Positions 49,512-59,800 of a stretch of 64,000 nucleotides of DNA are shown piece by piece. Every line of letters starts with the position of its first letter. Position 1 is the stretch's first letter. The notes beneath the pieces are model-generated. The model did not search any database. It was not told where the DNA came from and saw only the letters and a list, made by a program, of their open reading frames with translations. The translations under genes were made by a program, and so were the position numbers. The stretch comes from MGIIb-P sp963934015 (GTDB lineage Archaea > Thermoplasmatota > Poseidoniia > Poseidoniales > Thalassarchaeaceae), in the NCBI GenBank assembly GCA_963934015.1, contig CAWVWT010000007.1, positions 1 through 64,000 of the forward strand, read 5' to 3'.

Positions 49512-52046
49512 TCATTCTTCTTCATCCAATGTAGATTCACTAATTGGCTTCAATACTGCCCTGCTAACCGGCGTGAGAACTGCAACATCGTCATTTGTAG
49601 ATTCTTCAATACTATCTGTACCAACTGGGTTCAAAACCCTGCGAGCCACCGGTTGTAGAATAGGGCGTTGCACTGGTGCAAGAACCGGTATATCTGTTTC
49701 TTCATCCGCAGATGGTGTCCCATCCTCCTCCAATCCAGGTGGACCACGAGTTGGTGGTTTGCTGGAGGGTTTCTCAGGAGCCCCTTCACGAATGAGACGA
49801 CCACCACCTGGTGGGCCCCGCGTTGATTTGACAACCTCTGAGAAATCAGGAGTCTCTTTCGATGGTGGTGTGATTTCTATTGTTGCCTCCTCTTCTTCAG
49901 AAATAGCATTGAGTATTGTCTGGGTCAGAGATGCTTTTTCTTCCACCGGTGGTTCGGGATCCGAATCAAATTCCTCTTCACTCATTGGTGCAGATTCTGG
50001 TATAGATTCGACCTCTGGAACTGGTGCCTTGATGGGTTGACGAACTGGTTGCAATGCACCCAATCCCTCTTTGGTAGATTGAAGCGCTCCGCCAAGAGGT
50101 CCCGCTCCAAGACCGCCACTTCGCTGTACGGGGGAGTGTACTGGAGCTGCAAGTGTTCGAGGTTGTTCTTCACCAACTGGCTTTGGCGCTGAACCGAGTC
50201 CGCCTGGGCGTGCAAGACTACCCAATCCACTACGAGGTTGTCCCAAAGTCGGGGTCGCACCAGCAGCGGTTCCAGGCATCTGTCCTTTGGCACCCGCTAA
50301 GGCACTCATCCAAGCCTGGCGACGATCTAAGCGACCATCCTTTCCTTCAAGTTCCGCCTCTTCTTCTGCGACCTTGAGTTCTGCTTCTGCTTCAAGATCT
50401 TCCTCTGTAATGAGGCCCTTCTCAAGTTCGACACGGAGTTTTTCTTCCGCGGCAACACGGAATTCCTCCGCACGTGATTCAAGTTGGTTTAGGCGATCAC
50501 GAATCTCAGCTCGCTTGATCGCGAGTTGGGCCTCAATCTCAGCCCGAATCTCGCTTTCTTTTCGACGAACTTCAATGAGAGCTTTGTTGCGCATAATTTC
50601 TTCGCGCTTGGCGACTTGTCGCTCAAGTTGTTCTGCAACCTCCTGCTCCTTTTGTGCACGGAAAGCGGCCAAATCTGCTTCCATCTCAACCTCAAGGTCG
50701 AGACTTGTTTCTTGTTTGATGAGATCAAGATTAGTTTCTTGAGCAATCCGCTCATTTCGAATTCTAGAGTCAATTTCAGCCATGATTTGGCGTTCAGATG
50801 TCTGCTGGCGTACAGAGAATTCTGATTCAATTTGAGATACCCATTCGACTTTCTTGGCATCATATTGCTTATCTAATTGCTCACGTAGATCAAGTTCACG
50901 ATCATGCCTAAATTGACTCAAGTGTTGAGTGATCTCAGCCTCGCGGTCTCCTTTGTAATTCTCAAATTCAGCATCGATTCTTTCACTCACTGTATCCTCT
51001 AGTTCTAGATGCAACGCACGATCGATTTCGTCAATTGCGTGTGAAAATGATACATCAAACCTATCCTTAAGGCGTTGTTTACGAAGTGCTAGACGGTCGC
51101 CATATTCTGAATCAAGACTTCGGAGAATAGATGCCTGAAGTTCTTCGCGTCTTCGAGCGACTGCAAGTTCCAAGTCCTCTTGCATTCTACCCTCAAGGCG
51201 TTCTGTTTCTTGTGTAAGTCGAGTTTCAAGTTCTGACGCCAGTTCTTGTGCAATTTGTTCCTCAAGACGATGTGCGCGTCGTTCGTACTCAGCGCGTAAG
51301 CGCGCTTCGCGCTCGCGAAGACGCTGGCGAAGTTGTTGCTCTAAACGACGGCGAATGCCATCGCGGAGTTGAATTTCACGTTCTGCTAATCGGGCCTGTT
51401 GCGCATCTTCGATACGGCGGGCTTGAGTACCTTCTTCCTCATCGAGACGATTTGCCATCTCACCTTTCAGTTGATCTTCAATATCTCTAATTTGTCGCTG
51501 CATCTCTTGTCCAGCTTCAATTTCAAGACGCTCCTCGAGGAACGCACGGCGGCGGTCAAACTCAGAGTCCATTTCTTCCTTTAATTGGGAACGGAGCTGG
51601 TCTCTTCGAGATTCCAGGCGCCGAGTTGATTCTAACTCCAATCGTGAGCGGATGGATTCTTCCTCTCGAGTTAAACGTAATTTCATTTCATCTCTAAGAT
51701 TAGCTTCTTCTCTCTCAAGGGTATCTTTTTCTAGGCGCTCAAGTTCAGCTTCCATGTCTGAACGGAGTTCGGCTTCAATTTCATCGAGAGCCCCTTCAGA
51801 TTGCATTCCTGCTGTTTTTGCAAGTGCACCTTTCATTCCTGAAAGACGTTCTGCTTGTTCTTGTAATCGGAGGCGACGCTCCCTCTTTAGTGACGACCGC
51901 ATTCTGCGTTCATCATTGAGGCGATCGTCAAGAGACTGGACATCGTCTAGGGAAGCTGTACGCATTTCAGACGCACCGGAATTACCGGCCGTATGACGTG
52001 CTCTCAATTCTGCCAAGTTTTCCCTACTAACACTCAAGGGTCCCAT
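49512..52046 (-). CDS. Long coiled-coil protein with proline-rich tail
   Basis: An 844-aa, extremely charged protein. Residues about 45-570 are Arg/Glu-rich with continuous heptad-like patterning and few Pro, a very long coiled coil. Residues about 590-844 are Pro/Gly-rich and disordered, and contain repeated short motifs of the form [VI]L.PV.R (LAPVQRPILQPVARRVLNPV, LTPVSRAVLKPI). No signal peptide or membrane helix, so cytosolic. It ends DEEE. No family is recognised. It resembles SMC-like or cytoskeletal filaments in composition, but lacks an ATPase. It is upstream of, and codirectional with, the surface protein. Confidence 0.75.
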   Translation of the reverse strand: MGPLSVSRENLAELRARHTAGNSGASEMRTASLDDVQSLDDRLNDERRMRSSLKRERRLRLQEQAERLSGMKGALAKTAGMQSEGALDEIEAELRSDMEAELERLEKDTLEREEANLRDEMKLRLTREEESIRSRLELESTRRLESRRDQLRSQLKEEMDSEFDRRRAFLEERLEIEAGQEMQRQIRDIEDQLKGEMANRLDEEEGTQARRIEDAQQARLAEREIQLRDGIRRRLEQQLRQRLREREARLRAEYERRAHRLEEQIAQELASELETRLTQETERLEGRMQEDLELAVARRREELQASILRSLDSEYGDRLALRKQRLKDRFDVSFSHAIDEIDRALHLELEDTVSERIDAEFENYKGDREAEITQHLSQFRHDRELDLREQLDKQYDAKKVEWVSQIESEFSVRQQTSERQIMAEIDSRIRNERIAQETNLDLIKQETSLDLEVEMEADLAAFRAQKEQEVAEQLERQVAKREEIMRNKALIEVRRKESEIRAEIEAQLAIKRAEIRDRLNQLESRAEEFRVAAEEKLRVELEKGLITEEDLEAEAELKVAEEEAELEGKDGRLDRRQAWMSALAGAKGQMPGTAAGATPTLGQPRSGLGSLARPGGLGSAPKPVGEEQPRTLAAPVHSPVQRSGGLGAGPLGGALQSTKEGLGALQPVRQPIKAPVPEVESIPESAPMSEEEFDSDPEPPVEEKASLTQTILNAISEEEEATIEITPPSKETPDFSEVVKSTRGPPGGGRLIREGAPEKPSSKPPTRGPPGLEEDGTPSADEETDIPVLAPVQRPILQPVARRVLNPVGTDSIEESTNDDVAVLTPVSRAVLKPISESTLDEEE

Positions 52047-52141
52047 CCCCGATGCGAGTTCGAATACTTCTGATACTTAACCGCCGCAGGTTTGAACAAT
52101 CTCTGTAGGCGGATTATCAGACCCTATGGCATGCTCCGAAA

Positions 52142-52996
52142 TTATACATTTGATTCATCCTGAATCGGACCCCATTCTTTCTCACAAATGGAAGGTCCCA
52201 TCACCACATGTATTAGAATAATAATCAATGATATCGAGAACATGGAAAATGATACCAATGAACTGGTCTCAGATGAACCCGTGATTTGGAGAGCGATGGC
52301 TACAAGCAATAATAGCATCACTAGATACATCATTTTCAACTTCCACCCATCCTTATATTTCGGTAAACGTCGATCAGAAATCATTAGGTATCCCGAAATC
52401 AAGCAACCAGGAAGTAGTATCCAATCCAATGCAGGATGGTTACCCTCACCATATCTCCATTCAAGCAAGTCCGGGCCCAATGCTTCGGGTTGGATCCAAA
52501 CCAGCCCAGATAATGCTACAAGGATGAGGGCATTTCCAGGACTTGCAAGACCATGGAACCACGGGTATTCATTATCGGATTCATGTTGAAATCGAGCGAG
52601 TCTCAGCATTGTGCAAACGACTATCCAACAACATGCTGTGGCTAGAGGTATTGTCCAAAACGGAGCGGCTTCACCCCACCGACTGAACATTCCGAAGACC
52701 AGTAGAGAGGGAGCTACACCAAAGGATATTGAATCAGACATCAAATCTAGATAACTGCCCAAATGTCTACGCTTGGAATATCGACGCGCAATCGGGCCAT
52801 CGATAGCATCACCAATTACAGAGAGCAATATGAATAACATGGCAAGCCAAATGTAAATTTCAGACAAATGGCTGTCATCTTTTGAAGCAAATCCATCGAA
52901 TGCCAAAATTAGAAAGAGAATAGAGAGTGTGCCCAACAAACCATTGCCTAAGGTAATCCAATCGGCAATGCCCATCAACCGAAAGGTCGTCTTCAT
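52142..52996 (-). CDS. CDP-alcohol phosphatidyltransferase (archaetidylserine/-inositol synthase type)
   Basis: A 284-aa membrane enzyme with the CDP-alcohol signature: GDAIDGPIARRYSKRRHLG followed by SYLDLMSD (Asp-x2-Asp-Gly-x2-Ala-Arg...Gly-x3-Asp-x3-Asp). About seven to eight membrane helices. It joins a polar head group to a CDP-activated archaeal lipid. The length and PssA-like spacing suggest a serine head group, inferred. ATG 52996 is chosen over a longer start at 53026. Last gene of a minus-strand run from the metal ATPase. Confidence 0.85.
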   Translation of the reverse strand: MKTTFRLMGIADWITLGNGLLGTLSILFLILAFDGFASKDDSHLSEIYIWLAMLFILLSVIGDAIDGPIARRYSKRRHLGSYLDLMSDSISFGVAPSLLVFGMFSRWGEAAPFWTIPLATACCWIVVCTMLRLARFQHESDNEYPWFHGLASPGNALILVALSGLVWIQPEALGPDLLEWRYGEGNHPALDWILLPGCLISGYLMISDRRLPKYKDGWKLKMMYLVMLLLLVAIALQITGSSETSSLVSFSMFSISLIIILIHVVMGPSICEKEWGPIQDESNV

Positions 52997-53044
52997 ATCA
53001 TAAGCGAAACCTATCTTTGGCTTCAATTCTTTCCCGAATAATCA

Positions 53045-53440
53045 TCAGAAAGTCACATGGAAGGACTCTGAGCATGCGGGGCAATCGAGGCGCCGCTTGC
53101 CAGGTCTGGGGCGGATGCGAAGTTGACGTTCACATGAGGGGCACGAAACTTCGACTTTGACAACCTTCTGCAGGATCTTGAAAACGGTTTTACAGGATGA
53201 GCAACGCAGGGCGCAGGGCCTCTCATCAACACCTACACGCAAAATTTTTGGACAGTTTGGGCAACTGATCTTCTCATCTGTCCAACTTTCGCGCGTCGGT
53301 TTATGTTCAATTCGAGAAACTGCCGTGCATACGCTACAAGTGACTTCGCCAAGTTCGTGAGGCAGCATACTCTCACAGTTTGGACACTGCACAGTAGGAG
53401 GTGCCACCTTCGATTCTATTTCTTGAATCTCATCGCTCAT
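53045..53440 (-). CDS. Multi-zinc-ribbon protein
   Basis: A 131-aa protein with six CxxC knuckles, which would build three zinc ribbons: CPNC/CSVC, CPNC/CSSC and CPSC/CPAC. Strings SCPNCPKILRVG and VEVSCPSCERQLRIRP are typical of archaeal zinc-ribbon proteins that bind nucleic acid or act as adaptors. It starts 13 bp after the HTH regulator stop, with GAGGGAT upstream of its ATG. The exact partner is unknown. Distinct from metal transporters despite its neighbours. Confidence 0.7.
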   Translation of the reverse strand: MSDEIQEIESKVAPPTVQCPNCESMLPHELGEVTCSVCTAVSRIEHKPTRESWTDEKISCPNCPKILRVGVDERPCALRCSSCKTVFKILQKVVKVEVSCPSCERQLRIRPRPGKRRLDCPACSESFHVTF

Positions 53441-53452
53441 AATATCCCTCCA

Positions 53453-53923
53453 TCAAGCACGCTTTGGTGGACCTAAAACAAGAATCCCATTCGGCATGAA
53501 TGTGACGCCCATATCCAAATCGACATCGAAAATCTCTGCCATATTACCGATTGTTTTCTTGGCTGCAACAACCGATCCGGAATCGCTTGGCACGGGAATA
53601 AAGTGCATTGCTACTCCTGATTCTAGTAGTATACGCACCTCTTCAGGTATATTTTCAATCCAATCATTACCTACAATCGGTGTGACTGGAATTCTCTTGG
53701 TAACACGCCACCAGCGTGCGCGACCCTCGTCTCTGTGGTTTTCTACCAACCCGTTCTTCTCAAGAGATTGCAAATGGTGATACAGGTGATATCGGGTCAC
53801 CCCTGTACTCTTTTGCAGCATAACCGTGGACATCTCATCAGCATTGAGGAGTTCTTCATACATTGCAAGACGTGTGGGGTGAGATAACGCCATGGTGCGC
53901 CCATCGACACGAATCTTACTCAC
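53453..53923 (-). CDS. ArsR/winged-helix transcription regulator
   Basis: A 156-aa DNA-binding protein. The winged helix includes RTMALSHPTRLAMYEELL, STVMLQKSTGVTRYHLYHHL (recognition helix) and the wing NHRDEGRARWWRV. No Cys or clear His pair is present, so it does not use a Cys metal site. Its C-terminal half (about 75 residues) is beta-rich and may bind a ligand. GTG start at 53923, next to a GGGGCCCC palindrome. It lies 64 bp downstream of the metal ATPase stop, so it could regulate that gene. Direct evidence is lacking. Confidence 0.75.
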   Translation of the reverse strand: MSKIRVDGRTMALSHPTRLAMYEELLNADEMSTVMLQKSTGVTRYHLYHHLQSLEKNGLVENHRDEGRARWWRVTKRIPVTPIVGNDWIENIPEEVRILLESGVAMHFIPVPSDSGSVVAAKKTIGNMAEIFDVDLDMGVTFMPNGILVLGPPKRA

Positions 53924-53987
53924 CGGGGCCCCTCATTACCGGTCGGTCCATCCGCGTATATCAAAGCGGCGACTGTTGAGTTCTGAT

Positions 53988-56675
53988 TCATTGGGTGGTT
54001 TGTTTGGTTAGTAGTAAACTAAACGCATCAGAATAGTCCTTGAAAATAGATATGAATACAGATAAAAACAGATTGAATCTATTTCCAGAAGTTGCAATAA
54101 ATGCCCCATTCAATATGACCACGAATACACTGAGTTCATGAACCGCAACTGCAATCGACAAACTTTCCAAACCAACCATCACCAATCCAATTAGGAATGC
54201 AGTAATAAGAACTGAAATCAAAATGTTGAATTGAACAATTGCCCTAGTACGTTTTGCTATCCGAATCAGGGATGTTATGGCGCGTGGATCTTCACCTGGT
54301 ATGAGAACATCAGCAGCATCTAGATTGACCTGTTCGCCACTACCAACTGCAATACCGAGATCTGCGACCGCCAATGCAGCCGCATCATTGAATCCATCCC
54401 CTGCCATCATAGTATGCCGGTCCTGACTTCGAAGTTCGACCCAATTTGCTTTTCCCTCTGGGTCAATTTCACCTCGACAATACTGTGGAGGTATTCCAAC
54501 TTCCTTCCCCAGTGCTTCAACCGCTGCCTGTGCATCGCCTGACAAGAGTTCTACAGCCACACCCATAGACTGGAGGTCATGAATCATTTCAGCAGCCCCA
54601 GGTCGTAAATCATCATGAATGAATGTGAAGGCAGCAATTGCTTTACCTTCTTTGGCTAGCAAAGAAAGGCCGTGGTCAGGGTTCAGACCTATGAGTAAAT
54701 CCTCGTCTACCTCGACTCCTTCCCGAATCAACCAATCCTTACGGCCAAACATCACTTTCTTGCCATCATGTGTACCTTCTACGCCCGCATCCCCATCTGT
54801 GAGTGACTTAACTTCTTCAGACCCCAGCGGTTCAGCTTCCCGTAGTATGACAGCAGCATACGGATGGTTAGAGCGCTGTTCAAGTCCAGCAGCTAGTGTG
54901 ATAACAAAATCACGTTTTTGCCCATTTAGAACACGAATCTCATCTAAACGTGGGTGGCCACTTGTCAATGTACCAGTCTTATCCAATAAAGCAAGGTCAA
55001 TTCTGGCAGCAGCCTCCAATGCATCCCCCCCTCTAGCAACAACTCCTGAAAGAGATGCGGTTGAGAGTGCTGCAGCATGTGGAACTGGGGCGGCGAGTAA
55101 AAGAGCGCAAGGACAAGCAACTACCCACAGCATTAGTGTCGTTTGTAAATCACCCATCATCAAGCCAATGAGGGGGGCACCAACGAGTACGAGTGGCACC
55201 CACCATTGCGAGAATGTCTCCAATGTTGCTTGTATGCGAGGAGGGCGATCTCTGAAAGTTCGAACTTCGTCGATTAGACCTGACAAACGAGTGGATGTGC
55301 CTACTGCTGTTGCTTCAACAACAATTGGACCACGATCAAGGACCAGTCCCGCATGTACATCATCACCTTCTGCAATTCGAATTGGAATGCTTTCTCCAGT
55401 GAGTGGGGCACGGTTCAATGAACCGATACCCTCGATCACAATTCCATCAACAGGGACGATTTCTCCACTTCGAATCTCAATTTTATCACCCATCTCAAGG
55501 AGTTCAATAGAGACCATTTCGTCATCTTCATCAGCACACTCTGCAACCGATTGTGGTGTTAGAATTGACGGGGTTGAGGTCATCACAGTTATACTGGTAA
55601 TTTTCTGCATCTGCGAATTGGCCCTTCTGGCCCTTCGGGGCAGACGATCAAGGCCACCTTGCATCGCCTGTCGCGCTTTCATCAACGCTGATTCCTCCAT
55701 GTGTGCAGCAATAGCGACAAGAATTGAAACAATTAGGGCCTCGGACCATTCTCCCTGGAAAAAAGCACCAATTACTGCAAGAGAGGTGAGCAATTGAAAC
55801 CCGAACTCCTTGTTCTTGAGACCTCCCCACGCATCGAGAAACATACGCCAACCGGAAAGAGCTATGCCAATTAATGTCAACAACTTGAGCAGGTTATCGT
55901 TGAGGTTAGGCATTGCCAGAATCATTAGCAATATCGCAATCGCTGGAACACTAGATACCAGACGCCATTGACCTGAGTCTAATCTGCGGTTTTGAACCTC
56001 CTTCAGCGATACTTTAGAACCAATGAGGCGTTCTAACCCATTTTCTAATTCGATTGCGATTTCTCTTTCAATATCAGGGACTATTTGCAACTCAACATAT
56101 GCATCTTCAAATCGAATGTCAAGAACCGCTGGGACTTGCGTTAACAACTGTCTGAGTTCAGTCCGGCTCACGTTGTTCTTCTCTGCAAGATTCGTTGCTG
56201 TGATACCTTGGATTCGTTGCCAAGACAAATCGGGTTCATGACCAAGACTGCTGAGAAGTGAAGATACTCTAGATGTATGGCCTGTTCCAAGATCAATCGT
56301 AATTGCAGCAGTCCCCATGGTGGCTGATATGCTGACTTTTCGAATACCTGGCAACCGTTGTGTTGCACGTTTTGCCTTGGCTGCACAGTCTGGACAATCC
56401 ATGCCTTTAATTGGCCATTCGAAAGTATGTACACCATCAATTTCTAATGACATATCTTCAACCTCTGGAGGCATTGTCACTTCGACATCATCCATACGTG
56501 GCTTGAGTCTATCCTTGACGGCGTCAACTTGACTCGAAATCCCCTTGGTCAACCGCGAAAATCGGCCACTGAGAGCAACCTTCTGCGATTCAGGTAAGGC
56601 TTCAGGAATAGAATCGGTAGGGGTGGGGAGGTCGTACTCATCCTCTACGAGAATGAAATCTTCGGACTCGTCCAT
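53988..56675 (-). CDS. Heavy-metal-translocating P1B-type ATPase
   Basis: An 895-aa membrane pump. About 80 acidic residues are followed by an HMA domain, GMDCPDCAAKAKRA (Cys94, Cys97), then a second degenerate HMA-like region. Core motifs: the CPC membrane metal site ACPCALLLAAPVP (about residue 520), the phosphorylation loop DKTGTLTSG (about 563) and MAGDGFNDAAALAVADLG. The MDCPxC form and CPC point to soft-metal export (Zn/Cd/Pb or Cu). The metal is not fixed by sequence alone. The C terminus extends about 40 residues after the last helices. ATG 56675. Precedes the HTH regulator. Confidence 0.9.
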   Translation of the reverse strand: MDESEDFILVEDEYDLPTPTDSIPEALPESQKVALSGRFSRLTKGISSQVDAVKDRLKPRMDDVEVTMPPEVEDMSLEIDGVHTFEWPIKGMDCPDCAAKAKRATQRLPGIRKVSISATMGTAAITIDLGTGHTSRVSSLLSSLGHEPDLSWQRIQGITATNLAEKNNVSRTELRQLLTQVPAVLDIRFEDAYVELQIVPDIEREIAIELENGLERLIGSKVSLKEVQNRRLDSGQWRLVSSVPAIAILLMILAMPNLNDNLLKLLTLIGIALSGWRMFLDAWGGLKNKEFGFQLLTSLAVIGAFFQGEWSEALIVSILVAIAAHMEESALMKARQAMQGGLDRLPRRARRANSQMQKITSITVMTSTPSILTPQSVAECADEDDEMVSIELLEMGDKIEIRSGEIVPVDGIVIEGIGSLNRAPLTGESIPIRIAEGDDVHAGLVLDRGPIVVEATAVGTSTRLSGLIDEVRTFRDRPPRIQATLETFSQWWVPLVLVGAPLIGLMMGDLQTTLMLWVVACPCALLLAAPVPHAAALSTASLSGVVARGGDALEAAARIDLALLDKTGTLTSGHPRLDEIRVLNGQKRDFVITLAAGLEQRSNHPYAAVILREAEPLGSEEVKSLTDGDAGVEGTHDGKKVMFGRKDWLIREGVEVDEDLLIGLNPDHGLSLLAKEGKAIAAFTFIHDDLRPGAAEMIHDLQSMGVAVELLSGDAQAAVEALGKEVGIPPQYCRGEIDPEGKANWVELRSQDRHTMMAGDGFNDAAALAVADLGIAVGSGEQVNLDAADVLIPGEDPRAITSLIRIAKRTRAIVQFNILISVLITAFLIGLVMVGLESLSIAVAVHELSVFVVILNGAFIATSGNRFNLFLSVFISIFKDYSDAFSLLLTKQTTQ

Positions 56676-56743
56676 GGAACTGCGAAAGGTGGGGGGGGTT
56701 TGAACCTCGCTATTGTGAAATACCGAATTTGCAGAGAATTGAA

Positions 56744-56775
56744 TTTTTCAATTGAAAAAACGATTTTTCAATTGG
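56744..56775. repeat. CAATTG palindrome pair downstream of tRNA-Leu
   Basis: A perfect 16-bp palindrome TTTTTCAATTGAAAAA (56744-56759) plus a second TTTTTCAATTG (56764-56774), immediately 3' of the minus-strand tRNA-Leu. It may be a transcription terminator for the tRNA or part of the intergenic repeat set. Confidence 0.6.
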
Positions 56776-56857
56776 TGCAGGGGGCAGGATTCGAACCTGC
56801 GAAGCGCTTGACAGCGGATCTTGAGTCCGCCCCCTTTGACCACTCGGGAACCCCTGC
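56776..56857 (-). tRNA. tRNA-Leu (CAA anticodon)
   Basis: An 82-nt type II tRNA on the minus strand. Acceptor GCAGGGG/CCCCTGC, T arm GCAGG-TTCGAAT-CCTGC, anticodon loop CTCAAGA with CAA, and the long variable arm expected for leucine. Discriminator A, CCA not encoded. It decodes UUG. GGTCGCCG lies 7 nt upstream of the 5' end, as for tRNA-Ile. Confidence 0.94.
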
Positions 56858-56885
56858 GGGGAACCGGCGACCAATTTCGTGATGT

Positions 56886-59800
56886 TCATTCTTCCTCTTC
56901 ATCTACATCCCCCAAACCAAGTGGTATTGGTGGTGGATTTTCGTCAGGAAATTCGTTGGGTGGGGCTGGCCAATCATCCTCGTCCTCATCCCAACCACCA
57001 TCGGCATCGTCTTCTTCATCCCGAAGCCAAAGTAGAGCCATCCCAAAGCCCAGTGTGGTGCAGACAAGTATGAGTAAACTGACGACAAGGGGGCCGTCTC
57101 CGAATACACGCTCAAACCAACCAAGTCCAGCACCTTCTTCACGGATCGGTGGTATGTCAATTGGTAAACGTGAAGTCTCATCACCATTGAGGACGATGTA
57201 AACTTGAAGGTCCCCTTCCCGCCAAGCTTCAAATTGAAAGCTAACTAGGGTGGCTTGTCGTGGATCAAGGGTTACATTTTGACTGCTTAAATCGATAATC
57301 TGAATCCCCATATTTGATCTTGATTCCCAAGCCCAAAGCCCAACTGTGAGATCCCCATCTAAATTTCCAGTATTGCTGATTCTAACATCAACACGAATAT
57401 TTTGGCCTACTTCTGGGGCTGGTGGATAAACCCAGATTGAAAGTAAATCAGGGGAGAAATGCATCACCTCTAAGGCTGGAATCCTTGGTGTATCTTGAGT
57501 ACCGGGCCCATCCAGTGGATTTCCTGCCAAATCCTGACCCTCCACCCAAACCAGTAGTAAATCACCTGGTGCTAATACTGTAATTGGGGTGAAATCAACA
57601 TAAGTAGAGTAAACCCATGATGCGTCTGAATGAACACCTAGTCCCAAATTAACCTGGTTCTCAGAACCCGCGATATCAATGCCATCTCGACGATAATTCC
57701 AATGTAGTTCTAGAGTTTGATTACCCATGCCACCTTGATCCTCAACGGTGAATGCAACCAATTGATTATCGAGATAATCGGAGCGGAGTTGAATAAGGCT
57801 TGTCGATTGGAATTCAATTCTTGGAGCCACATTATCAATGGCAACTTCGAAAACCATGTTAGGTAAGCTTGAATTTAAATCGCTTTTATTGGCTAGACCG
57901 AATTGAATCTGGTGTATTGGACCGCCCCAATTCCCCAAATCGAAATTTATCGTTGCAGTAAAACTTGAACCATCTGAAACATGTTGCGATGTATAGGGAG
58001 ATACCCCTCCTTCAATTGTCACTTCAATCTCTGAAGAGGTTGGCAATTCAATTGCAAGTGGTGTGCTGACTTCTCGATGTATGACAGAAGCTCGTAATGA
58101 CATTGTATCACCGGGTTGTAAATTGAGTCTATTTTCATATGCTGGCATTGAAGGAGCCGTCAAATCGAGTACTTCGTCAACACGCCACATCAATCGATTG
58201 TCCAATGCCCATGCAAGATGTTCGAGGTTCGTCGCACCGCTTGAGACCAATTCACCATCCTCAATCATTCTGAGGGATGGAATCCACGAACCCTCCTGCC
58301 AAGTCTCGGGTGCATGGAAATCAATCGCGAAGGATATGTCAACACGATATGCTTCGTCACCAAGAGATTCTGTAATGATATTCAATGGGACGATTGAGCT
58401 GTATTCGGGTGCAGTCAATTGTTCTTGTAGCGGATTGTATTGAATAATGCCTTTTCCATCTCCAGCAATATCTAATTCAATAAGATCTATGGAATTAAGT
58501 CCATTTCCATCTTGGAAAGTGAATGAAAAAGTGTGCTCAACACCCTGTAATAGTGACATATCCTCATGGCGGTTTAATGTGATGGATGGTAGAGAAACTT
58601 GCGTTGGTTCTTGTGTTTGAATGGTCATCGTCGCCATATCAGTATCAAATCCGGGACCTCCTGAATCAGAAAATGTGTAGCCTGCAAAATCTCCACCTGC
58701 GATGAAGCATGATATTCGATCACCATCATCCATCCCTGCAAGATTCACTGCTGGGAAGTCGACGTGGATTGTACCACTGGGTACTCCACCAAGGAACTGC
58801 ATCGATTCGCCATATTCACTCTCATCGGGGATACCATCTTGGTCAACATCATCATAGGTTTCAAACCAGCACCTCAAGTTAAGGAAGGATTCTAGTAATT
58901 CATCATCATGTACCTCTATCCAGAAGGGGATGGTTCTATCTGGTGACAAAATGTTACCATCAGCCAATTGACCGCCCTCAGGGGTGTAAATCATCAATGG
59001 ACCAAGCGTTGGTGCCGTTGAATCAATTTGAACTTCAACAGATAATGTTCCACCTGATGCATCCTCTGCACCTAGAGTCGGAGTACCGGCTGGGCCAATT
59101 TGCAATATCCAAGGTGATATGGTGACATTACCAGGTTCATCTGGCAAAACAATGCTGGCGGTAAAACTACCCTCTGTTCCACTTACCCCAATTGATTGCG
59201 ATGTTCCATTAACACTCTCGAGTTCCAAAGCGATTCGGTAGGCATCGGATGAAGGGTGCTGATTTGCTTGACCTTCGAATCGTAATATTCCTGTAACAGT
59301 GATGGTTGAGGTGGCTTTCGCATGAAGGGGATATCTCGCATCCCATGTATTCGACAGAAGTCTGGATTGGTCATCTCGAACTTCCCATGATATAACTTCG
59401 AGATCGTTCTCCATTGCTTGGTGATTTGAACCACCAATCATTGCATGTCCAGGACCTAGAGTAAATCCGTCTGATTCGATGGCTTCAGCCAAAACTCGTA
59501 TCCAGTCTTGGTCATCAAAGGTCCATTTAGTCTGGAATTCCCATTCAATCTGATACGTGTCTGAACCAATATCTGTAACATTGATGGATATTAAAGAAAT
59601 TTGTTCTAAACCAAACAACTGTGTGGCAATGGGTTGACTAGAGAGGTTGCTGATATGGGCTTCAATATCAAGGCCCCCACTTGTTTGCATACGCAATATG
59701 GCTACATCCAATAATCCACGGTTAAAGAGGTGCGAGTGATGCGTGATGATGGTCACATTTTGGGCCGGGATCATTGTCCCATCCGGCACAGATACCACTT

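Noticed and set aside
54619..55797. A 392-aa plus-strand open frame inside the metal ATPase gene
   Set aside because: It is antisense to the clear P1B ATPase, Ser/Arg-rich and has no recognisable motif. It is a frame shadow of the biased codon use.
56851..56861. CCCC-TGC-GGGG as another intergenic hairpin
   Set aside because: Its left arm is the acceptor stem end of tRNA-Leu, so the pairing is explained mainly by the tRNA sequence.
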